64,000 nucleotides of DNA, taken from positions 310,001-374,000 of the forward strand of contig NZ_JAHKRT010000002.1 in the NCBI RefSeq assembly GCF_018863195.1, read 5' to 3'. This stretch comes from Sphingomonas quercus (GTDB lineage: Bacteria; Pseudomonadota; Alphaproteobacteria; Sphingomonadales; Sphingomonadaceae). The position numbers and the translations under genes were made by a program. A model generated the notes under the pieces. That model was given only the letters and a program-made list of their open reading frames with translations. It did not search any database and was not told the DNA's origin. Shown here one piece after another: positions 16,683-26,854 of this stretch. How positions within the stretch are numbered: the first letter of the stretch is position 1; the number at the start of each line of letters is the position of its first letter.

Positions 16683-17688
16683 GGTCGAGCCTGAGGAAAT
16701 CGTGGATGTGGACGAGGCCCACCGGAACATCCGGTTCGCCCGTGCGCCCACCGGTGACGAACAGCGCGGTGATGCGGCGGGCCTTCATCAGCGCCAGCGC
16801 ATCCTCGGCATAGCCGTTGGCCGGCACGGTGACGGGGTGGCAGGTCATCACCTGTTCGGCCGTCATGTTGAGCAGCTGGTCGGCGTGGCGGCGGAGGTCG
16901 CCGTCGGTGATCACGCCGAGCAGCCGGCCATCGGCATTGACCACGCCGGCAATGCCGAAGCTCGCCGCCGTGATCGTCACGATGACCTGCGCCATCGGCG
17001 CCGTCGGGCTGACCAGCGGCAGGCCGGGCGCCGGATGCATCAGCGTCGATACCGGCTTGAGCCGCAGGCCGATATTGCCGCCGGGGTGCAGCGCCTGGAG
17101 CCCGTCGCGCGACACGCCACGCTCGCGCATCGCGGCGATGGCCAGCGCGTCGCCGAGCGCCAGCATCAGCGCGGTGGAGGTGGTCGGCGCGATATTGGCC
17201 GGGCACGCCTCGCGCGATTGCGGCAGCAGCAGGCGGATGTCCGCGTCGCGCATCACCGGCGAATTTTCCTGGGCGCCGATGCCGATCACCGGGATGCCGA
17301 GCCCGCGGGCGTGGCGCATGATCGGGCGCACCTCGATGGTGGCGCCCGAATTGGACAGCACGATCAGAAGGTCGCCACGCACCAGCATGCCGAGATCGCC
17401 GTGGCTGGCCTCGGCCGGGTGGACGAACAGGGCCGGCGAGCCGGTCGACGCGAGGGTGGCGGCGAACTTGCGGCCGATATGCCCGGATTTGCCCATGCCC
17501 GAGACGACGATGCGCCCGCGCGCGCCGAGAATATGATCGACCGCCGACACGAAATTATCATCAAGTCCGGCGATGAGCAGCGAAAGGGCCGCGGCTTCCG
17601 TCTCGATCACTTCGCGGCCGTAGCCGGCGATGCGCTGCGCCATTTCCTTGGCGTCGGGCTCATGACGGTCGAAGCTCTGCGTTGCCAA
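16675..17688 (-). CDS. kpsF: Arabinose-5-phosphate isomerase, KpsF/KdsD family
   Basis: It converts ribulose-5-phosphate to arabinose-5-phosphate, the first dedicated step toward Kdo. The SIS domain (residues about 40-190) has VVSGMGKSGHIGRK, HPAEASHGDLGM and the LSNSGATIE phosphate site; ACPANIAPTTSTALMLALGDALA and HPGGNIG are family-diagnostic. Two CBS domains follow (about 205-335). The proposed start is a TTG at 17688 with AAGGG 9 nt upstream, giving 337 residues; the ATG at 17643 (322 residues) lies too close to its purine tract to look good. It heads a minus-strand operon kpsF-kpsU-fkbM and is divergent from rmlC. Confidence 0.93.
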   Translation of the reverse strand: MATQSFDRHEPDAKEMAQRIAGYGREVIETEAAALSLLIAGLDDNFVSAVDHILGARGRIVVSGMGKSGHIGRKFAATLASTGSPALFVHPAEASHGDLGMLVRGDLLIVLSNSGATIEVRPIMRHARGLGIPVIGIGAQENSPVMRDADIRLLLPQSREACPANIAPTTSTALMLALGDALAIAAMRERGVSRDGLQALHPGGNIGLRLKPVSTLMHPAPGLPLVSPTAPMAQVIVTITAASFGIAGVVNADGRLLGVITDGDLRRHADQLLNMTAEQVMTCHPVTVPANGYAEDALALMKARRITALFVTGGRTGEPDVPVGLVHIHDFLRLDLV

Positions 17689-17892
17689 GTGTTTATACCC
17701 TTGTCGCGCCGCATCGATGCGGTCTTTGCATCGTCCTATCTGCCAGAAGCGTCCCATTTGCGAGCAAAATCGACTCGGAAGTGAGGCGGTCTGCCTTTCG
17801 CAGCCGCGAAAAAAGGATTGATCTCGGCCCGCTTCCGGGCGAACCGGGCGCCGGGGTCGCCAGCCGGATCCCGGCACGAGGGGGGCAGGTTC
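17689..17892. promoter_or_regulatory. Divergent intergenic region kpsF / rmlC
   Basis: These 204 bp separate the Kdo operon (minus) from the rhamnose operon (plus). The kpsF side holds AAGGG and a TATAAA-like tract close to the start. The rmlC side ends in a G-rich Shine-Dalgarno tract (17879-17889). An A-run at about 17808-17813 follows the arms of a short GCGG/CCGC repeat. Promoters for both operons are expected here by arrangement; no consensus elements are clear. Confidence 0.4.
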
Positions 17893-18465
17893 TTGGATAG
17901 CCCGGTACGCCTGATTCGCACGCGGCGCTTCGCCGACGATCGCGGGTCCTTCTGCGAGACCTATGTGGAGCCCCGCTGGGCGGCCGCAGGTGTCGACGTC
18001 CGCTTTGTGCAGGACAATGAGTCCCATTCGGTGCGGACCGGCACGATTCGCGGCATCCACTTCCAGCGCCCGCCTCATGCCCAGGCCAAGCTGGTGCGCT
18101 GCGTGCGCGGCCGCATCCTCGATTATGCGGTGGACCTGCGCCGCGGCTCGCCGACCTATGGCCGCCATGTCGTGGCCGAGCTGTCAGGCGCGAATGGCGA
18201 CCAGCTGTTCATCCCGGTCGGCTTCGGCCACGCCTTCGTCACCCTGGAGGCGGACTGCATCGTCGCCTACAAGGTGTCCGACTATTATGCGCCGGACAGC
18301 GACGGCGGGGTGTTGTGGAGCGATCCCGATCTCGCCATCGACTGGCCGTTGCCGCCCGAGGGCGCGACCTTGTCCGCGAAGGACGGCGTGCTGCCGCGCC
18401 TCGCCGACTTCGACAGTCCCTTCGCCTATGACGGACGCCCGCTCGACGGCGTCCAGGGAGCCTGA
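17893..18465 (+). CDS. rmlC: dTDP-4-dehydrorhamnose 3,5-epimerase
   Basis: The 190-residue cupin epimerises dTDP-4-keto-6-deoxyglucose at C3 and C5. GTIRGIHFQRPPHAQAKLVRCVRG contains the catalytic His and the substrate-binding residues, and LFIPVGFGHAFVTLEA and YKVSDYYAPDSDGGVLWSDP are typical of RmlC. The start is taken as the TTG at 17893, preceded by GAGGGGGGCAGG; the longer open frame from 17818 adds 25 unrelated residues. First gene of a tight rmlC-rmlB-rmlD-rmlA set; rmlB follows after 6 nt. Confidence 0.95.
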   Translation: MDSPVRLIRTRRFADDRGSFCETYVEPRWAAAGVDVRFVQDNESHSVRTGTIRGIHFQRPPHAQAKLVRCVRGRILDYAVDLRRGSPTYGRHVVAELSGANGDQLFIPVGFGHAFVTLEADCIVAYKVSDYYAPDSDGGVLWSDPDLAIDWPLPPEGATLSAKDGVLPRLADFDSPFAYDGRPLDGVQGA

Positions 18466-18471
18466 CCGCCC

Positions 18472-19524
18472 ATGCGTATCCTCGTCACCGGCGGTGCCGG
18501 CTTCATCGGCTCCGCGCTCGTCCGGCATCTCGTCGCGGAGAGCGACCATGAAGTGCTGACCTTCGACAAGCTCACCTATGCCGGCAACCTCTCCTCGCTG
18601 GCGCCGGCGATGCGCGGCAACCGCCATCATTTCATCGAGGGCGACATCTGCGACGCCGGCGTCGTCGCGGCCACCTTCGCCGCCTTTCGGCCCGAGGTGG
18701 TCGCCCATCTCGCCGCCGAGAGCCATGTCGACCGCTCGATCGACGGCCCGGGCGAGTTCATCAACACCAATATCGTCGGCACGTACACCATGCTCCAGCA
18801 GGCGCTGGGCTATTGGCGCGGGCTGGAAGGCGCGGAGAAGGCGGCGTTCCGCTTCCATCACATCTCCACCGACGAGGTGTTCGGCTCGCTCGGCGACGAG
18901 GGCTATTTCACCGAGACGACCGCCTATGATCCGCGCTCGCCCTATTCGGCGTCCAAAGCGGCGTCGGACCATCTCGTCCGCGCCTGGGGCCATACCTATG
19001 GCCTGCCGGTGCTGGTGACGAACTGCTCGAACAATTACGGGCCCTATCATTTCCCGGAAAAGCTGATCCCGCTGGTCATCATCAAGGCGCTGAACGGCGA
19101 GGCGCTGCCGGTCTATGGCGACGGCTCCAACGTGCGCGACTGGCTGTTCGTCGAGGATCATGCGCGCGCGCTGCGCGCCGTGTTCGAGCGCGGCCAGCCA
19201 GGCGAGACCTATAATGTCGGCGGCAATGCGGAGCGCAAGAATATCGAGGTGGTGCGCGCGATCTGCGCCGCGCTCGACGCCCGGCGGCCTCGGCCTGACG
19301 GCAAATCCTATGCCGAGCAGATCAGCTTCGTCACCGATCGGCCCGGCCATGACCAGCGCTATGCGATCGACGCCGCCAAGATCCGCGCGGAACTCGGCTG
19401 GCAGCCGACGCTCGGCTTCGAGGAGGGCATCGCCCGCACCGTCGACTGGTTCCTCGACAATCAGGACTGGTGGCAGGCGATCCTCGACAGCCGCGATGCC
19501 ACTCGCCGCCGGGGCCAGGCGTGA
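18472..19524 (+). CDS. rmlB: dTDP-glucose 4,6-dehydratase
   Basis: The 350-residue extended SDR makes dTDP-4-keto-6-deoxyglucose. NAD binding is by [27 protein letters not shown] is RmlB-specific; the catalytic Asp-Glu pair is in [11 protein letters not shown] and the Tyr-Lys in [25 protein letters not shown] and [13 protein letters not shown] complete the family pattern. It is a normal-length enzyme with no damage. The TGA overlaps the GTG start of rmlD. Confidence 0.97.
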   Translation: MRILVTGGAGFIGSALVRHLVAESDHEVLTFDKLTYAGNLSSLAPAMRGNRHHFIEGDICDAGVVAATFAAFRPEVVAHLAAESHVDRSIDGPGEFINTNIVGTYTMLQQALGYWRGLEGAEKAAFRFHHISTDEVFGSLGDEGYFTETTAYDPRSPYSASKAASDHLVRAWGHTYGLPVLVTNCSNNYGPYHFPEKLIPLVIIKALNGEALPVYGDGSNVRDWLFVEDHARALRAVFERGQPGETYNVGGNAERKNIEVVRAICAALDARRPRPDGKSYAEQISFVTDRPGHDQRYAIDAAKIRAELGWQPTLGFEEGIARTVDWFLDNQDWWQAILDSRDATRRRGQA

Positions 19525-20402
19525 CGCGCCACATCCTCGTCACCGGCGGGGCAGGGCAGGTCGGCATCGAGCTCGGCCGCGTCGATTGGCCGGATGATGT
19601 GGTGGTGCATGCGCCGGCCCGCGATGTGCTCGACCTGACCTCGGCGGCGAGCGTTTCCGCCTGTTTCGCCGCGACGCCGTTCGCGGCGGTGGTCAACGCC
19701 GCCGCCTATACCGCTGTCGACAAGGCCGAGGGGGAGGCGGGCGCCGCCTTCGCTGCCAACGCGCTTGGCCCGGCGCTGCTCGCCGACGCGACGCGGGCGG
19801 CCGGCATCCCGCTGGTCCATGTCTCCACCGACTATGTGTTCGACGGCACCCGGCCGGGTTTCTACGAAGAGAGCGACCCGGTGGCGCCGCTCGGCGTCTA
19901 TGGCGCTTCAAAGCTGGCCGGCGAGCTGGCGGTGCGCGCCGGCAATCCGCGTCATCTGATCCTGCGTACCGCCTGGGTGCTTTCCGCCCATCGCGGCAAT
20001 TTCCTGAAGACGATGCTCAGGCTGGCGGGCAGCCATCCGCGGCTGCGCGTCGTCGCTGACCAGATCGGCTGCCCGACCGCCGCAGCCGACATCGCCGCCA
20101 CGCTGAGGACGGTGACGCTCCGCCTGATCGAGGACGAGGCCGCGCCGGTCGGCACCTATCATTTCGTCAATGCCGGCGAGGCGAGCTGGCATGGCCTCGC
20201 CGAGGCGATCGTCGCGGGCCGGGTGCCGGTCGACGCGATCGCCACCGCCGACTATCCGACGCCCGCGCGGCGGCCGGCCAATTCGCGTCTCTCGACGGCG
20301 AAGCTGGCGCGCGACTATGGCATCCGGCCGCGACCGTGGCAGGCAGCGGTGGCGGAGATCGTCGCGGAGCTGGAGGGAGGGTACCCCTCCCGTTCGCCCT
20401 GA
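19521..20402 (+). CDS. rmlD: dTDP-4-dehydrorhamnose reductase
   Basis: The 293-residue reductase completes dTDP-L-rhamnose. It has the [12 protein letters not shown] nucleotide motif, [52 protein letters not shown] (Tyr-x3-Lys) and the [14 protein letters not shown] segment, all standard for RmlD. The start is a GTG (19521) inside the rmlB stop (GTGA overlap); the upstream open frame is rmlB in another phase. A REP-like repeat lies between its stop and rmlA. Confidence 0.96.
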   Translation: MTRHILVTGGAGQVGIELGRVDWPDDVVVHAPARDVLDLTSAASVSACFAATPFAAVVNAAAYTAVDKAEGEAGAAFAANALGPALLADATRAAGIPLVHVSTDYVFDGTRPGFYEESDPVAPLGVYGASKLAGELAVRAGNPRHLILRTAWVLSAHRGNFLKTMLRLAGSHPRLRVVADQIGCPTAAADIAATLRTVTLRLIEDEAAPVGTYHFVNAGEASWHGLAEAIVAGRVPVDAIATADYPTPARRPANSRLSTAKLARDYGIRPRPWQAAVAEIVAELEGGYPSRSP

Positions 20403-20410
20403 GCTGGCAT

Positions 20411-20441
20411 TGAGCCCTTCGACAGGCTCAGGACGGGCTCA
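20411..20441. repeat. REP-like palindromic repeat
   Basis: A 31-bp imperfect palindrome with outer arms TGAGCCC (20411-20417) and GGGCTCA (20435-20441) contains CCCTTCGACAGGCTCAGG. The core CCTTCGACAGGCTC recurs at 27596-27609 and, diverged, at about 21464-21476. This matches an intergenic repeat widespread in sphingomonad genomes (from memory). It lies between rmlD and rmlA and could form a transcript hairpin. Confidence 0.75.
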
Positions 20442-20507
20442 GCCTCCAACCCCGGGCGGATGGAGGCGGAGGCAGGCGGGCGGAATGATTTTCTGGAAGG
20501 AACAGGC

Positions 20508-21380
<873 letters not shown>

Positions 21381-21506
21381 GGCCGCCCGCCACAATTCAT
21401 CCCGCGTAGGGACGCAGGGTCCGCGTCGCAGCAGCTCCCGCGGGCAGGGCCCTGCGGGACGCCGCTTCGACAGGCCCAGAGGCCGCTCAGCGCCGGCTGC
21501 CGGGCC

Positions 21507-21731
21507 TTATGGTGAGGCGAGGCTGCACAGCTCGCGCAGCGTGATGCCGTAGGTCTCGCAGATATGCGCGCGCAGCGCCTGCTTGGCCTCGGCCATCTCG
21601 GCATAGGCCGCCTCCTCGGCGGCTTCGTGGTCCGGGTTGATCCCGGAATGATCCGGGACCAGGGCTTCCCATGTCTTGCCGTGGCGGCGGGCGGCCTCGC
21701 GCACCGCCGCGACGAGTTCCATCGCGTCCAT
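21507..21731 (-). CDS. Small hypothetical protein
   Basis: This open frame encodes 74 mainly helical, charged residues (MDAMELVAAVREAARRHGKT at the start, then an Ala/Glu-rich stretch and HICETYGITLRELCSL at the end). No family is recognised. It lies 48 nt downstream of galE on the same strand. No good Shine-Dalgarno site precedes the ATG; an alternative start six codons upstream also lacks one. The 126 bp between it and rmlA hold a diverged copy of the REP-like repeat. The gene could be real but is weakly supported. Confidence 0.35.
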   Translation of the reverse strand: MDAMELVAAVREAARRHGKTWEALVPDHSGINPDHEAAEEAAYAEMAEAKQALRAHICETYGITLRELCSLASP

Positions 21732-21779
21732 GGCCGAAACAACGCCCAAAGTCGCGAGCGGTGCCCGGTGCGGGCGCGC

Positions 21780-22772
21780 TCAGCGCGGCCCCAGCCGCCT
21801 TTCCCAGGCGAGGGCATGGGTGACGATCGTGTCGAGATCGTCGAGTTGCGGCCTCCAGCCGAAGCGGCGACGAATCTCGGCCGAATCGGCAACCAGCGCA
21901 TCCGGATCGCCGGCCCGGCGCCCCTCCAGCCGGCGCATGATCGGCATGTTGGTCACCCGATCCACCGCGTCCAGCACTTCGAGCACGGAGAAGCCGCGGC
22001 CATAACCGCAATTGAGGCGGTGGCTGGTGGCGGGATCGGCGATCAGCGCCTCCAGCGCCAGCAGATGGGCCGCGGCGAGATCGGTGACGTGGATGTAATC
22101 GCGTACGCCGGTGCCATCGGGCGTCGCGAAATCGGTGCCGAACACGGCGACGCTGTCGCGCTTGCCGGTGGCGGCCTCGGCGGCGATCTTGATGAGATGG
22201 GTGGCGCCGGCCGTCGACTGGCCGGCCCGGCCCTGCGGATCGGCGCCGGCCACGTTGAAATAACGCAGCGCGCAATAGTTGAGCGGATGGGCGGCGGCGA
22301 CATCGGCCAGCATCGCCTCGGTCATCAGCTTGGACATGCCATAGGGGTTGATCGGCCGCTGCGGCGCGCCCTCGGCGACCGGATTGGTCTCCGGGATGCC
22401 ATAGGTGGCGGCGGTCGAGGAGAAGATGAAATGGCGCACCCCGCCGATCACCGCCGCCTCGATCAGCGCCCGGCTCGCCGCGGTGTTGTTGCGATAATAT
22501 TTGAGCGGATCGGTGACCGATTCCGGCACCACCACCGATCCCGCGAAATGCATGATCGCGCCGACGCCATGGGCGGCGATCGCGTCGCCCATCGCCGTCA
22601 TGTCGCCGACATCCGCCTGGATGAACGGCACGTCGTCCGGCACTGCCGCGCGGAAGCCGGTGACCAGCGTATCGACGACCACCACCGGCCAGCCCGCGTC
22701 CCTCAGCGCCAGCACGGCATGGCTGCCGATATAGCCGGCGCCGCCCGTCACCATCACCGTCGGCCGATCCAT
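21780..22772 (-). CDS. galE: UDP-glucose 4-epimerase
   Basis: The 330-residue enzyme interconverts UDP-glucose and UDP-galactose. MVTGGAGYIGSHAVLAL binds NAD; HFAGSVVVPESVTDPLKYYRNN, SSTAATYGIPE and PYGMSKLMTE (Tyr-x3-Lys) are GalE-diagnostic, as are LRYFNVAGADP and VRDYIHVTDLA. Three consecutive ATGs precede the protein; the third (22772) is chosen because AAGGGAG lies 6 nt before it, whereas it abuts the first. It is divergent from the GT2 gene at 22884 and supplies UDP-Gal for the glycosyltransferases in the window. Confidence 0.95.
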   Translation of the reverse strand: MDRPTVMVTGGAGYIGSHAVLALRDAGWPVVVVDTLVTGFRAAVPDDVPFIQADVGDMTAMGDAIAAHGVGAIMHFAGSVVVPESVTDPLKYYRNNTAASRALIEAAVIGGVRHFIFSSTAATYGIPETNPVAEGAPQRPINPYGMSKLMTEAMLADVAAAHPLNYCALRYFNVAGADPQGRAGQSTAGATHLIKIAAEAATGKRDSVAVFGTDFATPDGTGVRDYIHVTDLAAAHLLALEALIADPATSHRLNCGYGRGFSVLEVLDAVDRVTNMPIMRRLEGRRAGDPDALVADSAEIRRRFGWRPQLDDLDTIVTHALAWERRLGPR

Positions 22773-22883
22773 CATCATCTCCCTTGCCCGTCTGTACCGC
22801 GTGCCGACGCCTTATAGGGAGCATCGCCCCGCCGGAAGCCGCTTGGCGCGGATCAGCCTATCGTCTAGGCGAATAGGCAGGAA

Positions 22884-23876
22884 ATGGGGGCGATGCTGAC
22901 ACAGCGCATTGACATGGTTGAGGCCGAGGCGCCGCCGGTGCTGTCCGTGATCGTCCCGGTAAAGGACGAAGAGGCCGGCATCGCCCCCTTCATGCGACGC
23001 ATCGCGCCGATTCTGGATCGCGTCGCAGGCAGCGCCTGGGAAGTGCTGTTCGTCGACGATGGCAGCACTGACGCGACGCTCGCCGCGATCCTCGCCGCTC
23101 ATGCCGACGATGCGCGCGTGCGCGCCATTTCGCTGTCGCGCAATTTCGGCAAGGAGGCGGCTCTGTCGGCCGGCCTCGATCATGTGCGCGGCGATGCCGT
23201 CATCCCGATCGACGTCGACATGCAGGATCCGCCGGAGGTGATCGCCGAGATGGTGGTGCGCTGGCGGGAAGGCCATGAGGTCGTCTACGGCGTGCGCCGC
23301 GACCGGCGCAGCGACAGCCTGCCCAAGCGGCTGACCGCCGATCTTTATTACCGCGCGCACAACTGGCTCTCGGCCGACAAGATCCCGGAACATGCCGGCG
23401 ATTTCCGCCTGCTCGACCGCCGGGTGGTGGAGGTGATCCGCCGCATGCCGGAGCGCAACCGCTTCATGAAGGGGCTGTTCGCCTGGTCCGGCTTCCGCCA
23501 GTCGGGCGTGGAATATGAGCGCGCGGAGCGCACCGTCGGCACCACCAAGTTCAACTATTGGAAGCTGTGGCGCCTCGCCATCGACGGCATCACCTCCGGG
23601 TCCACCGTGCCGCTGCGGGTGTGGAGCTATCTTGGGGCGAGCGTCGCCCTGCTGGCGCTGCTCTATGCCGGGGTGGTGGTGCTGCGTACCTTGCTGTTCG
23701 GGCGGGACATGCCGGGCTACCCCTCGCTGATGGTCGCGGTGCTGTTCCTCGGCGGGGTGCAGCTGATCTCGCTGGGTGTGCTCGGCGAATATATCGGGCG
23801 CATCCTCGTCGAGGTGAAGGGCCGGCCGATCTATGTCGTGCGCGAGACGATCGGGTTCGAGGAAGGACAGGGCTGA
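22884..23876 (+). CDS. Polyprenyl-phosphate glycosyltransferase (GT2, GtrB/DPM1-like)
   Basis: The 330-residue protein has a cytoplasmic GT2 domain (about 18-240) with VIVPVKDEEAGIAPF, LFVDDGSTDATL, the DxD-like IPIDVDMQDPPEV and FRLLDRRVVEVIRRMPERNRF. Two C-terminal membrane helices (about 250-310) with GEYIGRILVEVKGRPIYVVRE close it. This is the layout of GtrB/DPM1-type enzymes that move a sugar from a nucleotide onto polyprenyl phosphate. The ATG at 22884 follows AGGCAGGA; in-frame ATGs at 22893 and 22914 are alternatives. It is coupled to the next methyltransferase by a TGATG overlap. Its lipid-linked sugar could be flipped by the GtrA protein at 33918-34379. Confidence 0.9.
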   Translation: MGAMLTQRIDMVEAEAPPVLSVIVPVKDEEAGIAPFMRRIAPILDRVAGSAWEVLFVDDGSTDATLAAILAAHADDARVRAISLSRNFGKEAALSAGLDHVRGDAVIPIDVDMQDPPEVIAEMVVRWREGHEVVYGVRRDRRSDSLPKRLTADLYYRAHNWLSADKIPEHAGDFRLLDRRVVEVIRRMPERNRFMKGLFAWSGFRQSGVEYERAERTVGTTKFNYWKLWRLAIDGITSGSTVPLRVWSYLGASVALLALLYAGVVVLRTLLFGRDMPGYPSLMVAVLFLGGVQLISLGVLGEYIGRILVEVKGRPIYVVRETIGFEEGQG

Positions 23877-24619
23877 TGGAACGCGCGACCTATGATCGCA
23901 TGGCCGAGATCGACGGCGCGCATTGGTGGTTCGTCGCCAGGCGGCGGATCATCGCGGGGCTGATCGAGGCGCAGGCCGGGCTGCCCAAGGGCCGCAAGCC
24001 GCGAATCCTCGAAGTGGGCGCCGGGACGGGCTCCAATCTCGCGCTGCTCCAGCATTATGGCGCGGTCGACGCAATCGAGCCGGACGACGGCGCCCGCGCG
24101 CTGGCCACCGCGCGCTCCGGCATCGCGGTCAAGGGCGGCCTGCTGCCCGACGGCGTCGAACTGGAAGACGGCGCCTATGATCTGATCGTGCTGCTCGACG
24201 TGCTGGAGCATATTCCGGACGATGTCGGTGCGCTCGGTGCGCTCAGGCAGAAGCTGGCGCCCGGCGGGCGGTTGCTGATGACGGTGCCGGCGATGCCGTG
24301 GTTGTGGAGCGCGCACGACGTCGCCCATCATCACCAGCGCCGCTACACCCGCGCGACACTCCGCGCAGTGGTGGAGCGGACCGGCTATCGCGTCCGCCAC
24401 CTCACCCATTTCAACAGCGTGCTGATGCCGGCGATCGTCGCGGCGCGCGCGGTCGGCAAGTTGACGGGCCGCGAGGGCGGCGACGACGCGCTGCCTTCGC
24501 CAGGCGTCAACCGTTTGCTGGAAACGCTGTTCGGTGCCGAGCGGCACTGGGTGGCACGCCATAGCCTGCCGGCCGGCGTGTCGCTGGCCGTGGTGGCCGA
24601 GGCTCAGCGCTCGTCCTGA
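23876..24619 (+). CDS. Class I SAM-dependent methyltransferase
   Basis: The 247-residue protein has motif I LEVGAGTGSNLALL, an acidic AIEPDD at the end of strand 2 and LIVLLDVLEHIPDD (motif II), then the post-motif LAPGGRLLMTVPAMPWLWSAHD. The N-terminal MAEIDGAHWWFVARRRII is typical of methyltransferases found beside polyprenyl-phosphate GT2 genes. It begins in the TGATG overlap with the GT2 gene, so the two products probably act together. Its last 16 nt overlap the convergent GT4 gene. Substrate unknown. Confidence 0.88.
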   Translation: MERATYDRMAEIDGAHWWFVARRRIIAGLIEAQAGLPKGRKPRILEVGAGTGSNLALLQHYGAVDAIEPDDGARALATARSGIAVKGGLLPDGVELEDGAYDLIVLLDVLEHIPDDVGALGALRQKLAPGGRLLMTVPAMPWLWSAHDVAHHHQRRYTRATLRAVVERTGYRVRHLTHFNSVLMPAIVAARAVGKLTGREGGDDALPSPGVNRLLETLFGAERHWVARHSLPAGVSLAVVAEAQRSS

Positions 24620-25686
24620 GCCTTGACCAGCGCGGCCTCGAACAGGGTCGCCGCGTCGTTCCAGCTATAGGATGTCGCCGTGGCGTAGGCGGCATCAGAC
24701 ATGCGGCGCCAGTCCGCTTCCGACCCGGAGAGCATCTGTTCCAGCCGGCTCGCCGCTGCCTCGGCATCGTCAAAGGGAACGATGAAGCCATTCTCCCCTT
24801 CGCGAATGATATCGATCGGTCCGCCGACCGGCGTCGAGACGACCGGGCAGCGGCAGGCCATGGCCTCGAGCGGTGGAAGGTGGAAGCCCTCGCCGCGGCT
24901 CATGCACAGCCAGGCATCGCATTCGGCGTAGATGTCGCGAATTGTGTCCTGAGGCGGCAGCGTCGTGTGGATGGTGCCTTCGGGGAGTGGCAGGGCCGGC
25001 GTCGGGTCGATGGCCCCGAAGGTGCGCAGCCTCACCCCGGGCAGGCGCCGGCGGAGAGCCTCGAAGGCGCGGATGCCTGCCTCGCAATTCTTCCAGGGGG
25101 TCGGGGAATAGAGCAGGCCGACCGTGGGCGGGGAATGCCGACCGCGCGCCGCCGCATTGAACTGCGTCATGTCTACGCTGTTCGGGATCATCGCAACGCG
25201 CTGATTGCCGAATTTGTCACGCAGCAGATCGTCAAGCCACTTGGAAATGGTGATCTTGAACGACGGTTGGCGCAGCACCGCGTCGACTCGATCCTTGAAT
25301 CGCTCATCGAACATCGCTTCGTAGTGCTGGATGAAATGAGCATGACTACCCTTGGAGGCGGGCAGCGCCGCAACCCACTCCGCCGTCTCCCACCAGGTTC
25401 CGATCACCACATCGGCATCGGGCAGGTCGGCAGCGACGATCGGCCGATGCCGGTCGATCATCCGCGGCGTGACGCTGGAGCCAGCGTAATAGGGTTCGGG
25501 CGATTTCCTGACGAACTTGCGGCCGTGCCGCAAATTCGAAAAACGCTGGCGTAAGGTCGGCTCACGAGGCGGCTGGCAGACCACTGACACACTATGGCCC
25601 CGTTCGTGAAGCTGTCGCGCATAGATGGCGATCACGCGATCTCCGCCAGACATGGTAAAGGGCGCACACACGAAAGTAACGCGCAT
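24604..25686 (-). CDS. GT4 family glycosyltransferase
   Basis: The 360-residue GT-B enzyme starts MRVTFVCAPFTMSGGDRVIAIYARQLHERGHSV, a standard GT4 N-terminal loop. VVIGTWWETAEWVAALP, FIQHYEAMFD, VAMIPNSVDMTQF and the donor region MSRGEGFHLPPLEAMACRCPVVSTPVGG follow. The ATG at 25686 is chosen for the immediate Rossmann start. It is a single-gene minus-strand unit, converging on the methyltransferase gene (16-nt overlap) and divergent from the exosortase. Base composition looks somewhat less GC-rich than its neighbours. Sugar specificity unknown. Confidence 0.88.
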   Translation of the reverse strand: MRVTFVCAPFTMSGGDRVIAIYARQLHERGHSVSVVCQPPREPTLRQRFSNLRHGRKFVRKSPEPYYAGSSVTPRMIDRHRPIVAADLPDADVVIGTWWETAEWVAALPASKGSHAHFIQHYEAMFDERFKDRVDAVLRQPSFKITISKWLDDLLRDKFGNQRVAMIPNSVDMTQFNAAARGRHSPPTVGLLYSPTPWKNCEAGIRAFEALRRRLPGVRLRTFGAIDPTPALPLPEGTIHTTLPPQDTIRDIYAECDAWLCMSRGEGFHLPPLEAMACRCPVVSTPVGGPIDIIREGENGFIVPFDDAEAAASRLEQMLSGSEADWRRMSDAAYATATSYSWNDAATLFEAALVKAQDER

Positions 25687-25924
25687 TTGACAGGAATCCT
25701 CGGCGGGAAGGCGAGGGGCGCTGGTTACACGACCCAATAGCTATCGTCCACCATCACCAACCCGCCGATTTCGACAATAAATGTCGGATTGACCCAGATC
25801 GGGACATTTTATCCGGAAGTCTGCAGGGCGACGTTAAGCGACCTTTTTCTTCTTCTGTGGCAAGGTTTCTGCTAGCCCAGAGGGGCGTGCGGCCGATCAT
25901 TGGTTTGCATAGCGGGAGTCTCGA
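25687..25924. promoter_or_regulatory. Divergent intergenic region GT4 / exosortase
   Basis: This 238-bp gap is among the most AT-rich stretches of the window (for example about 25765-25875, including a CCTTTTTCTTCTTC tract at 25841-25854). Both flanking genes point outward, so it should contain the exosortase promoter. No consensus promoter pair could be assigned. Confidence 0.4.
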
Positions 25925-26854
25925 ATGTCTGTTGGGCAGGTCGTGAGGACGGAATCGGGTGTAGAGCTCCCTCCTCATCATGGCTCGCGGGCCGGGTTTT
26001 CTCTCCTCGAATCGGTTCGCCGGCGCCCTTATCTGTGGGTCGGCCTTGCCGCCTTCGTGCTGCCGACCATGGCGCGCGTCGCCCAGGCGACCTGGTCCAG
26101 CGAGCAGGGCGCGCACGGGCCGATCGTGCTCGCCACCGGCCTGTGGTTGATCGCGCGGCAGAAGGACGCCGTCGCCGCCGCCGTCCGGCCGGGCAACGGC
26201 AGGGTGATGTGGCTGATGCTGGTGCCGCTGCTGCTGCTGTTCACTTTCGCGCGCATCACCAGCATCATCGAGATCGAAGGGGCGGCGATGTACGCCGCGG
26301 TCGTGGTCGTCGCCTATGGCCTGATCGGCCGCAGGGCGCTGGCCGCGATCTGGTTTCCGCTGGTCTACCTCCTCTTCATCTTCCCGCCACCGGACACGGT
26401 GTTCGCGATGATCACCCAGCCGCTGAAAATCGCGGTATCGCGCTGGGTGGTCGATATCCTGCATGGCGTCGGCTATCCGATCGCCGGCTCCGGCGTATCG
26501 ATCCAGATCGGCAATTACGAGTTGCTCGTCGCCGCCGCCTGCGCCGGCGTCTATTCGCTGATCAGCCTGTCGGCGATCGGCCTGTTCTACACCTATGTCC
26601 GCCACAATTCGAACTGGCGCTACATGCTGGTGCTGATGGTCGCGATCGTGCCGGTGGCGATCCTCGCCAACGTCATCCGCGCGATGGCGCTGGTGCTCGT
26701 CACCTATCATTTCGGCGAGGCGGCAGGGCAGGGCTTTTTCCACGAGTTTGCGGGCCTGTTCATGTTCACCGTCGCGTTGCTCAGCATCTTCCTGATCGAT
26801 CTGCTGGGCACGCCGATCCGCAATCGTCTGGCGCGCGAAGGAGCTGAGGCGTGA
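25925..26854 (+). CDS. xrtV: Exosortase, XrtV-like
   Basis: The 309-residue polytopic protein (about eight membrane helices) is an exosortase, the transpeptidase-like enzyme that cuts PEP-CTERM tails at the inner membrane. The catalytic triad is visible in the expected order: Cys206 in AAACAGVYS, Arg252 in NVIRAMAL and His273 in FFHEFAG. The N-terminal helix region has the exosortase GAHGPIVLATGLWLI pattern. The V type is inferred from the EpsI partner, the small accessory protein at 53903-54148 and a PEPxxWA-CTERM substrate at 62470-62985. The GTG of epsI overlaps its stop. It probably processes secreted proteins that accompany exopolysaccharide. Confidence 0.93.
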   Translation: MSVGQVVRTESGVELPPHHGSRAGFSLLESVRRRPYLWVGLAAFVLPTMARVAQATWSSEQGAHGPIVLATGLWLIARQKDAVAAAVRPGNGRVMWLMLVPLLLLFTFARITSIIEIEGAAMYAAVVVVAYGLIGRRALAAIWFPLVYLLFIFPPPDTVFAMITQPLKIAVSRWVVDILHGVGYPIAGSGVSIQIGNYELLVAAACAGVYSLISLSAIGLFYTYVRHNSNWRYMLVLMVAIVPVAILANVIRAMALVLVTYHFGEAAGQGFFHEFAGLFMFTVALLSIFLIDLLGTPIRNRLAREGAEA

